A stretch of 34,935 nt of DNA from Flemingiibacterium sp045636145 (GCA_045636145.1 JAZTWV010000017.1:1-34935); one strand, 5' to 3'. Counted from the first letter of the stretch, positions 1 to 8,304 are shown. The notes: generated by a model not told the origin, from the letters alone. Made by a program: numbers and translations.

Positions 1-1303
1 TAGAGGAAACAACCTCGGAAACGAGGCGGATAGCGTAGGGGAACTCCTCAACAGAGGGAAGTACGGGTACAAGAGAACGCTCTGCAAGTGCACCGTGACC
101 GATTTCACGTCTGCCTGCACCTCTTGACGCCTTGGCTTCACCGGTGGAGTAGCCGGGCATATTGTAGTGGTGCATATAACGCTTCTCGGTCTCCTCGTCG
201 ATACCGTCAAGCATCTGGCATTCGGAGATAGGTCCGAGAGTTGCAATGGTAAGCACCTGAGTCTGACCTCTTGTAAAGAGACCCGAACCGTGGGTTCTGG
301 GAAGAATGCCTACCTCGGAAGCGAGGGGACGGATCTGATCCATGCGGCGTCCGTCAACACGCTTGTGCTCGGTAAGAAGCCAGCGGCGAACGATCTTCTT
401 CTGAATCTTGTGGATAAGCTCGGGATACTGAACATCAAGCTCAGGATACTCCTCGCCGAACTTCTCCATGATAGCGTCCTGGATAGGATTCATTCTTGCA
501 TCGCGTACATTCTTGTCGTCGGTGTCAAGAGCGAACATAACGTCCTTTTCGCAGAATGCGAAGATCTTGTCGAACATATCATGATCAAGCTCGCCGGACT
601 CATACTCGAACTTCGGCTTGCCGATCTCGGCAACGATGGAGTTGATGAATACGATAAGCTTCTTTATTTCCTCATGAGCAAGCATGATAGCGTTGTACAT
701 ATCGGAGTCCGAAACCTCGTTTGCGCCTGCCTCGATCATTACGACCTTCTTTTCGGAAGCCGCAACGGTAAGCTGGAGGTCGGAAACCTTTCTCTGCTCC
801 AAGGTGGGGTTCATAACGGGCTTGCCGTCAACCATACCTACGAAGATACCGCCGATAGGTCCGTTCCACGGAATATCGGAGATGGAGAGAGCGATGGAAG
901 CACCGATCATAGCGGTGATTTCAGGTGAGCAGTCGGGATCAACGCTCATTACGGTAAGGGAGAGGTTTACGTCGTTGCGAAGGTCCTTCGGGAAGAGAGG
1001 ACGAACGGGACGGTCGATAACACGAGAGGTAAGGATAGCCTTTTCGGAAGGCTTGCCCTCTCTCTTAAGATAGCCGCCGGGGATTCTGCCCACAGCATAC
1101 ATCTTCTCCTCGAAGTCAACAGACAGAGGGAGGAAGTCGATACCGTCGCGGGGCTTTGCGGATGCGGTTGCACAGCAAAGAAGAACGGTTTCGCCGTAAC
1201 GGATAAGGCAGGAGCCGTTTGCAAGACCTGCAAGCTTGCCTGTCTCAACAACGAGAGGTCTGCCGCAGAATTCGTAGTTAAACACTTTGTAGTTCTCGAA
1301 CAT
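1..1303 (-). CDS. pnp: Polyribonucleotide nucleotidyltransferase (PNPase), N-terminal part
   Basis: Phosphorolytic 3'-5' exoribonuclease, part of the RNA degradation machinery. The minus strand is open from ATG 1303 to the window edge, giving about 434 residues of a protein usually near 700. The N-terminus (MFENYKVFNYEFCGRPLVVE) and segments such as RPVRPLFPKDLRNDV, HHYNMPGYSTGEA and GRREIGHGALAERSL are typical of the first RNase PH-like domain, the helical linker and the start of the second RNase PH-like domain. The KH and S1 RNA-binding domains would lie beyond position 1. It follows rpsO on the same strand, the classic rpsO-pnp order. The 220-bp gap to rpsO holds a long hairpin (1336-1426) in the leader. 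Truncation is due only to the window border. Confidence 0.96.
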   Translation of the reverse strand, partial: MFENYKVFNYEFCGRPLVVETGKLAGLANGSCLIRYGETVLLCCATASAKPRDGIDFLPLSVDFEEKMYAVGRIPGGYLKREGKPSEKAILTSRVIDRPVRPLFPKDLRNDVNLSLTVMSVDPDCSPEITAMIGASIALSISDIPWNGPIGGIFVGMVDGKPVMNPTLEQRKVSDLQLTVAASEKKVVMIEAGANEVSDSDMYNAIMLAHEEIKKLIVFINSIVAEIGKPKFEYESGELDHDMFDKIFAFCEKDVMFALDTDDKNVRDARMNPIQDAIMEKFGEEYPELDVQYPELIHKIQKKIVRRWLLTEHKRVDGRRMDQIRPLASEVGILPRTHGSGLFTRGQTQVLTIATLGPISECQMLDGIDEETEKRYMHHYNMPGYSTGEAKASRGAGRREIGHGALAERSLVPVLPSVEEFPYAIRLVSEVVSS

Positions 1304-1335
1304 TTTTAGTTTCTCCTTATAATTTTTTGATTTTC

Positions 1336-1426
1336 GGAGATATTCTTTGGTTTTGCACTTAGCGACAGGTCGGAAAGGTCACAATTTCCGACACATTGCT
1401 AAATGCAGAGCCTTGAAAATATCTCC
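1336..1426 (-). promoter_or_regulatory. Long imperfect stem-loop in the pnp leader
   Basis: A 91-nt hairpin in the minus-strand RNA between rpsO and pnp. Paired blocks, from outside in: 1336-1343 with 1419-1426 (8 bp), 1354-1357 with 1404-1407, 1359-1363 with 1398-1402, and 1369-1376 with 1385-1392 (8 bp), around an 8-nt loop. It ends 33 bases before the pnp start. In E. coli a leader hairpin of this sort is cut by RNase III and lets PNPase repress its own synthesis. A similar role here is inference; the pairing is seen directly. Confidence 0.7.
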
Positions 1427-1483
1427 ACATAAAAGTTTACCCACCCTGCAAGGCACAGACCCTACAAGATGGTGCATTGCCGC

Positions 1484-1507
1484 TCCCGTCCGCAATTGCG
1501 GACGGGA
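1484..1507 (-). terminator. Perfect palindrome downstream of rpsO
   Basis: A perfect 22-bp palindrome (1485-1506, centre CGCAATTGCG), plus a flanking T-A pair, begins 18 bases after the rpsO stop. It can form a 10-11 bp stem with a 4-nt loop. No U-run follows in the minus direction, so it is a weak candidate for a full terminator. It may be a processing or stability hairpin between rpsO and pnp. Confidence 0.5.
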
Positions 1508-1524
1508 ATCGGACTTTCTTTTGA

Positions 1525-1791
1525 TTACTTTCTGAGACCGAGCTTCTCAATGATTGCTCTGTAACGAGCGATGTCCTTCTTCTGGAGGTAGCCGAGAAGG
1601 TTTCTTCTCTGACCAACCATCTTAAGAAGACCTCTGTGAGAATGATGGTCCTTGGGGTTAGCCTTCAGATGCTCGTTGAGGGAGTTGATGCGGTTGGTGA
1701 GGATAGCGATCTGAACCTCAGGAGAACCGGTATCAGCCTCGGAGAGCTTGTAGTCTGCGATGATCTGCTGCTTAACTTCTTTTGCAATCAT
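1525..1791 (-). CDS. rpsO: 30S ribosomal protein S15
   Basis: Primary 16S rRNA-binding protein of the small subunit platform. It has 88 residues, the normal S15 length. Family hallmarks are visible: TGSPEVQIAILTNRI, HLKANPKDHHSHRGLL and GQRRNLLGYLQKKD, with a GLRK-type end. The start is ATG 1791, which gives the standard N-terminus MIAKEVKQQII and has an AAAGGTG ribosome binding site. The frame stays open upstream to 1884, but that extension is not S15. A consensus-like promoter lies at 1894-1922. It is followed by pnp on the same strand. Confidence 0.98.
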   Translation of the reverse strand: MIAKEVKQQIIADYKLSEADTGSPEVQIAILTNRINSLNEHLKANPKDHHSHRGLLKMVGQRRNLLGYLQKKDIARYRAIIEKLGLRK

Positions 1792-1893
1792 GGTATTTTC
1801 ACCTTTCAATAATAAATATTTGCATATCCCGTAAAACAAGGCGATCGGTCGGTGAGATCCGAAAACTTTGTCTCCGGTAATCATACGTTAATT

Positions 1894-1922
1894 ATTATAT
1901 CACATCTTTTCCCGTTTGTAAA
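1894..1922 (-). promoter_or_regulatory. Sigma-A type promoter of rpsO-pnp
   Basis: On the minus strand, TTTACA (1922-1917), a 17-bp spacer, then TATAAT (1899-1894). The start codon of rpsO is about 100 bases further on. Confidence 0.75.
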
Positions 1923-1963
1923 TAGGTTTTTGAAATATTTTTTGCATGAATTTCAAAAAACTG

Positions 1964-1992
1964 TTGCATTATGCAATAAAATGTGGTAGAAT
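1964..1992 (+). promoter_or_regulatory. Promoter of azlCD with a palindrome over the -35 box
   Basis: TTGCAT (1964-1969), a 17-bp spacer, TAGAAT (1987-1992). The -35 box is the left arm of the palindrome TTGCAT-T-ATGCAA (1964-1976), a possible operator. The binding protein is unknown. Confidence 0.6.
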
Positions 1993-2041
1993 ATCATTGT
2001 GTTTTTAAGTTCACCACTATATTTAATATGAAAGAAACACC

Positions 2042-2761
2042 ATGAAATTCCAAAAAAATACCTACATATCGGGACTTTATGACGGAATCCCCATAGCACT
2101 CGGCTACCTTTCCGTTTCATTTTCCCTCGGCATACAGGCGGCATCTTCGGGAATCCCCGTTTTGTGGATGCTGCTTATTTCCATGACAAATCTTACATCC
2201 GCAGGCGAAAAAGCGGGAATCGACATAATCCTTGCCGGCGGCTCTCTTGTTGAGATGGCAGTAACGCAGCTCATGATAAATTCCAGATATTTTCTGATGA
2301 GCCTTTCCCTCTCGCAAAAGCTGACAGATGGGTTTAATCTTCCAAGCAGGCTTGCGGCATCCTTTGGTGTCACCGACGAGATATTCGCCGTGGCTTCTTC
2401 AAAAGCGCACAGCGTGTCGCCGAGGTATATGTACGGACTTATAACGCTTCCTTACATAGGCTGGGCGCTCGGTACATTCCTTGGAGCGGCGGCAGGAAAC
2501 ATCCTGCCTGAAATCGTCACAAATGCCCTCGGAATCGCGCTTTACGGTATGTTTATAGCAATCGTTGTGCCGCCCACAAAGAAAAATCCGAAGCTTCTGG
2601 CGGTGGTACTGCCTGCGGTGGCTCTCTCCTGCCTTATATACTACCTGCCTGCCCTTGATTTTATCTCCGACGGCTTTGCTATCATTATAAGTACGATCAC
2701 AGCGGCGATAATCGGTGCTCTGCTGTTCCCTGTTGAAACGGAGGACCCTGCCGATGAGTAA
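2042..2761 (+). CDS. azlC: AzlC family branched-chain amino acid exporter, large subunit
   Basis: Predicted inner-membrane permease of 239 residues. AzlC/AzlD (BrnFE/YgaZH type) pairs export branched-chain amino acids and analogues such as 4-azaleucine. The N-terminal block GLYDGIPIALGYLSVSFSLG and the later NSRYFLMSLSLS and FGVTDEIFAV segments are typical of AzlC. Several hydrophobic segments follow, for example around residues 140-160, 183-200 and 210-230. It overlaps azlD by 8 bp (ATG at 2754 inside the last codons), so the two are translationally coupled. Its own promoter is at 1964-1992. Confidence 0.92.
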   Translation: MKFQKNTYISGLYDGIPIALGYLSVSFSLGIQAASSGIPVLWMLLISMTNLTSAGEKAGIDIILAGGSLVEMAVTQLMINSRYFLMSLSLSQKLTDGFNLPSRLAASFGVTDEIFAVASSKAHSVSPRYMYGLITLPYIGWALGTFLGAAAGNILPEIVTNALGIALYGMFIAIVVPPTKKNPKLLAVVLPAVALSCLIYYLPALDFISDGFAIIISTITAAIIGALLFPVETEDPADE

Positions 2762-3071
2762 TCACGACTATCTTATTTATATTCTTGTGATGGCAGGGGT
2801 CACGTACCTTGTCAGAATGCTCCCGATGACTCTCGTTAAGGGAAAAATACGCTCAAGATTTGTGCAGAGCTTCATTTATTATGTTCCCTATGCCGTGCTG
2901 GCGGCTATGACTATACCAAAGATTTTCTATTCAACGCCCGATCTGCTTCCCTCGCTCATAGGTCTGGCGGCGGCGGTAATTACCGCATTTTTCGGACGCT
3001 CGCTCCTTGTGGTGGCGATGTGTGCCTGCGCATCCGTGCTTCTTTGTGAGGTGCTTTTGATGCTGATTTAA
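2754..3071 (+). CDS. azlD: AzlD family branched-chain amino acid transport protein, small subunit
   Basis: A small, very hydrophobic protein of 105 residues, the usual AzlD size, and the partner of AzlC. It shows the AzlD-like pattern YLVRMLPMTLVKGKIRSRFVQSF near the N-terminus, followed by YYVPYAVLAAMTIPKIFY and about three further membrane segments. The start at ATG 2754 gives MSNHDYLIYI; an upstream in-frame ATG at 2715 would overlap azlC by 47 bp and is less likely. No strong terminator is visible after the stop. Confidence 0.92.
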   Translation: MSNHDYLIYILVMAGVTYLVRMLPMTLVKGKIRSRFVQSFIYYVPYAVLAAMTIPKIFYSTPDLLPSLIGLAAAVITAFFGRSLLVVAMCACASVLLCEVLLMLI

Positions 3072-3324
3072 AGAGCCAAAAGAGCTTATGAGCATCATAA
3101 AAAACTGCCGCGGATAATTTTCCACGTTAATTTGCTTTAACAACTATGCAAAAAACGCAATTCTCTCATTCTTTTATGATATAGCATCGCACGGAACTTT
3201 ATAAAACTTCCTGCGTCTATATAAAATCGTCGGGAATATCCGACAAATACGGGACGGTATAATTTTTTACCGTTCTGCAAAAAATAATACCGAATATAAA
3301 AAATGAAAGGTTAGGTAAAATCCA
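3072..3324. other. Intergenic region with two short inverted repeats
   Basis: A gap of about 250 bases, rich in A and T, before the lipoprotein gene. It contains GTCGG-6-CCGAC (3229-3233/3240-3244) and ACGGTA-8-TACCGT (3254-3259/3268-3273). A TATAAT at 3258-3263 lies inside the second repeat but has no good -35 partner. These may be operator sites or part of the leader. No convincing small gene is seen. Confidence 0.4.
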
Positions 3325-3987
3325 ATGTCAAAGAAAATTTTAGCTCTTATTTTAGCTGCTGCAATGTCAGCATCCCTTCTCGCTTCTTGCGGTGGCGACA
3401 ACTCCGAGGACACCACAACTGATACCGCAAACGATACAACCGCTGATACTGCTGTTGATACCGAGTCCGACACTGAGGAGTTCATTGAGGATATGTTCCC
3501 TGCTGCTCCCGAAGTAAGCGAGGAGCTTTCCGCTCTCCATACCGCTATCAAGGAAGCTTACGGCGAGGACGGCTATATTCCCAATATGCCTATCGACCCC
3601 GAAATGCTTGCTTCCATCTACGGAATCGATGCTGCTTGGGTTGAGGAGTATGTTGCCGAAATGCCCATGATCATGACTCACGTTGACACCCTTATCATCG
3701 TTAAGCCCACCGAGGGCAACTCCGAGAACGTAATGAACGCTCTTAACGCTTACCACGACTATCTTGTTAACGATTCCATGCAGTACCCCATGAACATTGA
3801 AAAGGTTCGTGCTTCTCAGGTATTCGAAAAGGGCGGCTATGTATTCTTCGTAATGCTTGGTATGCTCTCCGACGATGCTATCTATGCTGAGGGCACCGAG
3901 GAAGAGATCGCGGCTGTTCAGTACAACGAGGCTATGGCTAACAACCAGAAGGCAATTGACGCCATCAATGCTTTCTTCGGCGAATAA
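3325..3987 (+). CDS. DUF4358-like surface lipoprotein
   Basis: A 220-residue predicted lipoprotein. The N-terminus has a type II signal peptide with lipobox LASC, so the lipidated cysteine would be C22. A linker rich in Asp, Thr and Glu follows (about residues 26-52), then a globular domain resembling the DUF4358 proteins of Clostridia, including the HVDTLIIVKPTEGNSENVMN and KGGYVFFVMLG segments. Its function is unknown. It stands just before an MBOAT acyltransferase and a DHHW protein on the same strand, so a role in the same envelope process is likely. Codon use favours GCT, GTT and AAG as in ackA, unlike its neighbours, which suggests strong expression. A terminator-like hairpin separates it from the MBOAT gene. 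Confidence 0.75.
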   Translation: MSKKILALILAAAMSASLLASCGGDNSEDTTTDTANDTTADTAVDTESDTEEFIEDMFPAAPEVSEELSALHTAIKEAYGEDGYIPNMPIDPEMLASIYGIDAAWVEEYVAEMPMIMTHVDTLIIVKPTEGNSENVMNALNAYHDYLVNDSMQYPMNIEKVRASQVFEKGGYVFFVMLGMLSDDAIYAEGTEEEIAAVQYNEAMANNQKAIDAINAFFGE

Positions 3988-4003
3988 TTATAAAAAATGA
4001 TAC

Positions 4004-4042
4004 TTGGCGGCTCACCTACGTCGGCGAGCCGCCAAAATTTTC
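4004..4042 (+). terminator. Hairpin between the lipoprotein and MBOAT genes
   Basis: A perfect 10-bp stem, TTGGCGGCTC (4004-4013) with GAGCCGCCAA (4026-4035), followed by a T-rich stretch. It lies 17 bases after the lipoprotein stop and 18 bases before the MBOAT start. It may be a partial terminator that gives the lipoprotein more transcript than the downstream genes. Confidence 0.75.
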
Positions 4043-4060
4043 TTAAGAGGTACAAACACC

Positions 4061-5479
4061 ATGGTATTCAGCAGTCTGCTGTTTTTGTTCAGATATCTTC
4101 CCTTGGTGCTGCTCCTGTATTTTATACTGCCAAGACGAATGAGGAATCTTCTTCTGTTCGTGGTAAGCCTTATATTTTACGCATGGGGTGAGCCTGTATA
4201 CGTTGTCATCATGCTGTTTTCAACTGTGGTGGACTATACCCACGGTCTTCTTGTGGCACGCTTTAAGGCAAACGGCAAAATGCGTGCGGCGCGTATAGTC
4301 GTGGCATCCAGCATGATAATAAATCTTTCCGTGCTTGGATTTTTCAAGTATACAGACTTCTTTTTGACAAATATCAATGCACTGCTCGGAACGGAAATAC
4401 CGCTTCTTAATTTAGCACTTCCTATCGGTATTTCCTTCTACACATTCCAGACTATGTCCTATACAGTTGACGTGTACCGCGGTGATGCCCATCCGCAGAA
4501 GAATATTATCGACTTCGGCGCGTATGTGGCACTGTTCCCACAGCTTATAGCAGGTCCTATCGTGCAGTATAAGACCGTGGCAGAACAGCTTAACTTCCGC
4601 CGAGAGAATTTCGACGATTTTTCATACGGTATCACTCGCTTTATGACAGGTCTCGGCAAAAAGGTGCTTCTTGCCAACAACGCGGGAATCATCTGGGACA
4701 CAGTGCTTGCATCGGATATTTCCACGATGCCCGTGCTTACCGCATGGATAGGAATCCTTGCCTACTCCTTCCAGATATATTTCGATTTTTCGGGATATTC
4801 TGATATGGCAATTGGTCTTGGACGCATGCTGGGCTTCAAATTCCTTGAAAACTTCAACTATCCCTATATGTCAAAGAGCATAACCGAGTTCTGGCGCAGA
4901 TGGCATATTTCCCTCGGAAGCTGGTTTCGCGACTATGTATACATCCCCCTTGGCGGCAACAGAAACGGCTTTGCAAAGCAGATACGCAACATCTCTATAG
5001 TATGGCTTCTCACCGGCTTCTGGCACGGTGCTAACTGGAATTTCATCCTCTGGGGCGTATACTTCGGCATACTGCTTATTATCGAGAAGCTGTTCCTTTT
5101 GAATCTTTTAAAGAAGCTTCCGTCCTTCGTATCGCGCATATACACGCTGTTCCTTGTAGTCATAAGCTGGGCAATATTCGCAATTGAGGATATGTCAAAG
5201 CTTACCGCATTCCTTGGTGCAATGTTCGGCGCAGGCGGTGCACTTTTCGATGGCACTTCCCTGTATATGCTCCTCACAAACGGCATAATGCTTGCTATCC
5301 TCGCCGTTGCATCAACACCGCTTCCGAAGATGCTTGCGGAGAAAACACTCACAAAGCTCGGCGAGGAAAAATCCGGTGCGCTCATTCTTAAGAATGCGGT
5401 ATTTGCAGGCATTCTTATCCTTTCCACCGCATATCTTGTTGACGCGTCCTACAATCCGTTCCTGTATTTCAGATTCTAA
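4061..5479 (+). CDS. MBOAT family O-acyltransferase (AlgI/DltB-like)
   Basis: Polytopic membrane enzyme of 472 residues that moves acyl, usually acetyl, groups across the membrane onto an extracellular polymer. It shows LPIGISFYTFQTMSYTVDVY, LIAGPIVQY, FWRRWHISLGSWFRDYVY and IPLGGNR, all typical of AlgI-type MBOATs. The conserved catalytic histidine is H322 in GFWHGANWNF. ATG 4061 is chosen because it follows an AAGAGG site and starts the first membrane segment directly; an upstream in-frame start at 4004 would run through the hairpin. The next gene encodes a DHHW protein 11 bases away, a common acceptor-side partner. The polymer modified is not known. Confidence 0.92.
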   Translation: MVFSSLLFLFRYLPLVLLLYFILPRRMRNLLLFVVSLIFYAWGEPVYVVIMLFSTVVDYTHGLLVARFKANGKMRAARIVVASSMIINLSVLGFFKYTDFFLTNINALLGTEIPLLNLALPIGISFYTFQTMSYTVDVYRGDAHPQKNIIDFGAYVALFPQLIAGPIVQYKTVAEQLNFRRENFDDFSYGITRFMTGLGKKVLLANNAGIIWDTVLASDISTMPVLTAWIGILAYSFQIYFDFSGYSDMAIGLGRMLGFKFLENFNYPYMSKSITEFWRRWHISLGSWFRDYVYIPLGGNRNGFAKQIRNISIVWLLTGFWHGANWNFILWGVYFGILLIIEKLFLLNLLKKLPSFVSRIYTLFLVVISWAIFAIEDMSKLTAFLGAMFGAGGALFDGTSLYMLLTNGIMLAILAVASTPLPKMLAEKTLTKLGEEKSGALILKNAVFAGILILSTAYLVDASYNPFLYFRF

Positions 5480-5490
5480 GGAGGCATGAG

Positions 5491-6660
5491 ATGAATATGA
5501 GAAGAAACAACATAATCACCACAGTAATCTTTTGCGTCCTTATAGGTGTAATCACCGTGGCAAGCATGGTAAATCCCGTGCGCGAGTATTCCGAGACGGA
5601 AAACCGTACCCTTGCTCAGATGCCGAAGTTTACTCTTGATGCCCTTTTTGACGGCTCATTCACCGCCGACTACGAGGAGTTCATCACAGACCAATTCGTG
5701 CTCCGCGACAAGTGGATAACCGTGAAGAATTACACAGAGCTTGCTCTTGGCAAAAAGGAATCGGGCGGCGTATTTTTCGCTGACGACGGCTATCTTATAG
5801 AAAAGCACGAGCCGGATGAAAAGCTTGTTGACACAAACATCGGCTATATCAAGAAGTTTCTTTCCTATGCCAAGGACAAGTACAACACCCGTGTGCTTAT
5901 AGCTCCAACGGCTTCACTTATCCTAAAAGACAAGCTTCCCGCCTTCGCTCCCGTGTGGGATCAGGGTGGACTGCTTGACAGAATGTCCGAGCTTGACGGA
6001 TTTGTTGACTGCCGCGAGATACTGAGTTTGTACGCAAAGCTTAACGCAGACAATACGCTTACATCCTACGTGGGCGAGCGCGATCTTATCTATTACCGCA
6101 CCGACCATCATTGGACTACCACAGGCGCATACTACGCCTACACGGTCCTCTGTGAGTCTCTTGGCATTACGCCCATAGAGTTGTCCGATTTTACAAGAAC
6201 GGTGCTGTCCGACCAGTTTTACGGCACACTTGCGGCAAAGGTAAACATCGACAGCGAGCCTGATATTCTCTACACGCTGGACACCGATCTTCCGCTACGC
6301 GTTGACTACAACATGGGCGCAAAAGTGACAGACACCCTCTACGAGCGCAGTCACCTTGAAACAAGGAGCAAGTATTCCACCTTCCTCGACGAGAATCAGC
6401 CGCTGGTTGAGATCACCACAGGCAACAAGAACGGAAAAACGCTTCTTATGATAAAGGATTCCTACGCGCACTGCATGGTTCCCATGCTTGTAAACCACTA
6501 CGAGCGCGTGATACTCTTTGATCTTCGCGGTCTTACGGGCGGAGTTATCTCGAACTTTATTCCCATGTTTGAAAAAGACGGCGAAATTGACGATATTGTG
6601 ATTCTTTACAACGCCGAAAATTTCACCGAGGACAAAAACCTCATCAAGCTTACGAAATAG
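5491..6660 (+). CDS. DHHW family protein (AlgJ/AlgX/DltD-like partner of MBOAT)
   Basis: 389 residues with one N-terminal membrane anchor (about residues 8-25) and an extracellular SGNH-hydrolase-like domain. The family motif is visible as TDHHW (D205, H206, H207, W208), and MIKDSYAH with S324 fits the nucleophile region. Such proteins pass the acyl group from the MBOAT enzyme to an exported polysaccharide or wall polymer. The start at ATG 5491 has a perfect AAGGAGG site 6 bases upstream. The gene is the last of the cassette. No clear terminator follows before the araC promoter at 6704. Confidence 0.88.
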   Translation: MNMRRNNIITTVIFCVLIGVITVASMVNPVREYSETENRTLAQMPKFTLDALFDGSFTADYEEFITDQFVLRDKWITVKNYTELALGKKESGGVFFADDGYLIEKHEPDEKLVDTNIGYIKKFLSYAKDKYNTRVLIAPTASLILKDKLPAFAPVWDQGGLLDRMSELDGFVDCREILSLYAKLNADNTLTSYVGERDLIYYRTDHHWTTTGAYYAYTVLCESLGITPIELSDFTRTVLSDQFYGTLAAKVNIDSEPDILYTLDTDLPLRVDYNMGAKVTDTLYERSHLETRSKYSTFLDENQPLVEITTGNKNGKTLLMIKDSYAHCMVPMLVNHYERVILFDLRGLTGGVISNFIPMFEKDGEIDDIVILYNAENFTEDKNLIKLTK

Positions 6661-6703
6661 TTCAGGATATAAAGAAAAAAACACAAAAATATAGAAATTC
6701 CTC

Positions 6704-6732
6704 TTTACAAATGCGTTTTTTTATGATATAAT
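6704..6732 (+). promoter_or_regulatory. Strong promoter of the AraC-type regulator gene
   Basis: TTTACA (6704-6709), 17 bp, TATAAT (6727-6732), with TGA before the -10 giving an extended -10. Transcription should begin near 6739, so the in-frame ATG at 6731 cannot be the start codon. Confidence 0.8.
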
Positions 6733-6814
6733 GCAGGTAAAGAGGGATTTTTGTTTAGAAATTCAACCAAAAAGAGAGAAAAAAGAGCAAAAAAGCAGGA
6801 GAGTGTTTATTTTT

Positions 6815-7759
6815 ATGAGGCATCAACCATTTGATCCGTTTGAAAGTTCGGAAGCTTACGAAAACGTGTGCGGCGAGGATATGCGGCGCGTTGACGACAC
6901 CAATTGCGGCAGTGAGCTTAGCGAGCGCGAGCGCATGAACAATGCCAGAGGCGGCTGTGAGATAATCGCGTACCGCTTAACTCAGCGCGGTCATTATATG
7001 CCCCTTTACCATTCACACAACTACTACGAGTTCATTTTCGTTCTCAGCAGCGGACGCATTGTGTTCTCAAACACCGGCGGAAGCATCGAAAGCGACGGGA
7101 AATGCGTCTGCTTCCACAATTCGCACGTGCTTCACCGCAACAATGTTCCCGGCGACGTATACTACGACCGCGTGGTACTCTACTGTGGGGAATCCGCCCT
7201 ATCCATGATAGGCGGCGGAATGGGCAGTCTTGGCAAGTTTACGGAGGAAGGCTCGGTTGTGATACAACTTGACGAGCACATTCTTAGGCGCATGGAATAC
7301 TATCTCGGTGAGCTTATGCTTGAGGGGATTTCGCCCGACAGAAAGTGTCTGATTACCGCTCTTATCCTAACCGAACTTAAGGAGCATTCCGATCCCCGAA
7401 ACACGCGGACGCTCAGTCCCATCAGGACATACATAAAGGATGTTGCGGAATACATCGGCACGCACTACAAGGAGGACATAACCACACCTGAGCTTGCCCA
7501 GCGGTTCTTTGTAAGTGTGAACAAGCTCAACCGCGATTTCAAGCGTTACACCGGTTCGACCATAAAGCAATATCTTATTGCTCTGCGGATGAAATACGCT
7601 CAGGCGATGCTTGCCGGCGGCGAGGGTGTGAAAAAAACCGCCGAGGAATGCGGTTTTGAGAGTCTCTCTTATTTCATTCAGGCGTTCCGCCAATACACAG
7701 GTCAGACCCCAAGCGCGTTCTCCAAAAAGGCGCTCGGTCAGTTCGATTATTACACATAA
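6815..7759 (+). CDS. AraC family transcriptional regulator
   Basis: A DNA-binding regulator of 314 residues. The N-terminal half has a cupin-like sensor pattern (HYMPLYHSHNYYEFIFVLSG-like, then FHNSHVLHRNN). The C-terminal 100 residues carry the double helix-turn-helix of the AraC/XylS family: ITTPELAQRFFVSVNKLNRDF, then KKTAEECGFESLSYFIQAF and RQYTGQTPSAF. ATG 6815 is chosen because the longer frame would start inside the -10 box; an AGGAGAG site lies 11 bases upstream of 6815. The gene is monocistronic, with its own promoter and terminator. Ligand and targets are unknown; the adjacent envelope cassette is one possible target. Confidence 0.9.
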   Translation: MRHQPFDPFESSEAYENVCGEDMRRVDDTNCGSELSERERMNNARGGCEIIAYRLTQRGHYMPLYHSHNYYEFIFVLSSGRIVFSNTGGSIESDGKCVCFHNSHVLHRNNVPGDVYYDRVVLYCGESALSMIGGGMGSLGKFTEEGSVVIQLDEHILRRMEYYLGELMLEGISPDRKCLITALILTELKEHSDPRNTRTLSPIRTYIKDVAEYIGTHYKEDITTPELAQRFFVSVNKLNRDFKRYTGSTIKQYLIALRMKYAQAMLAGGEGVKKTAEECGFESLSYFIQAFRQYTGQTPSAFSKKALGQFDYYT

Positions 7760-7764
7760 TACAG

Positions 7765-7790
7765 AGGGGAGCAGAGTGCTTCCCTTTTTT
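7765..7790 (+). terminator. Intrinsic terminator of the araC-type gene
   Basis: An 8-bp stem, GGGGAGCA (7766-7773) with TGCTTCCC (7777-7784), followed by six T (7785-7790). The MITE-like repeat starts at the very next base. Confidence 0.88.
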
Positions 7791-8290
7791 GTATAGGAGT
7801 TACGGTCGCTGTTTTTGAGCACATCGCTCTGCGATGTGCTTGAAAGCTCCGCAAAAACTTTATACATGGGGAATTACCCATGCTCCAGCGTTTGGCATTA
7901 CGCAATTTGGAGCATGGTGCTCCTAATTGTGGAAGCTCTGGCATGTACGACAGCGTGTTTGCATACCGCGCTCTCAGGAGCCGGGGGCCCTTCCCCGGCA
8001 GATCGTTTGTGATATCCGTTTCTTCTGTGGCACAGCCTTGCAGAGTGCAAAAAAGTTAGAATGGTGATAACCTTGAGCACAGAAGCACATAGCGCCCCGC
8101 GCGCCGCAAAGCGGTCGCGCCCCCATACAAACGCCTACCGCAATCCAAGCCGCCGTAATGGTGCGGGGCCATGCAGGCGGCGCGAATGTGGCGGCCAAAC
8201 GTTTCTGTATACGCATTGCCTTAGCGGTGAGTAATTCCCTGTATAAAGTTTTTTGCACAGCTTTTTTTCAAAAAAGCGCGCGTCCCCTAC
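7791..8290 (+). repeat. MITE-like repeat, copy A (full length)
   Basis: Noncoding repeat of about 500 bp between the araC-type gene and the convergent pyr operon. The left end begins GTATAGGAGTTACGGTCGCT, carries a small hairpin (GCACATCGC-TCT-GCGATGTGC) and runs on to ACTTTATACATGG. The reverse complement of the right end (8235-8290) repeats the same order: CGCTTTTTTGA, AAAGCTGTGCAAAAAACTTT, ATACAGGGAATTAC. So the ends are imperfect inverted repeats of about 60 bp. Inside is a second stem (CATGCTCCA with TGGAGCATG, 7879-7916) and the block CCAAGCCGCCGTAATGGTG, also found in copies B, C and D. No transposase is encoded. The only reading frames are repeat-derived. Confidence 0.8.
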
Positions 8291-8304
8291 TCCACCTTTT
8301 CACC

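Noticed and set aside
167..928. Plus-strand open frame of 253 codons opposite pnp
   Set aside because: It is antisense to the well-supported PNPase coding frame and resembles no protein; an artefact of codon bias on the other strand.
6731..6814. Longer N-terminus for the AraC-type regulator starting at ATG 6731
   Set aside because: The ATG lies inside the -10 box of a near-consensus promoter, so it cannot be in the transcript; ATG 6815 has its own AGGAGAG site.
7974..8258. Small open frame in copy A, similar to the one at 20657-20929 in copy B (shared APPAWPRTI)
   Set aside because: The similarity comes from the shared noncoding repeat; no ribosome binding site, and the frame is broken in copies C and D.
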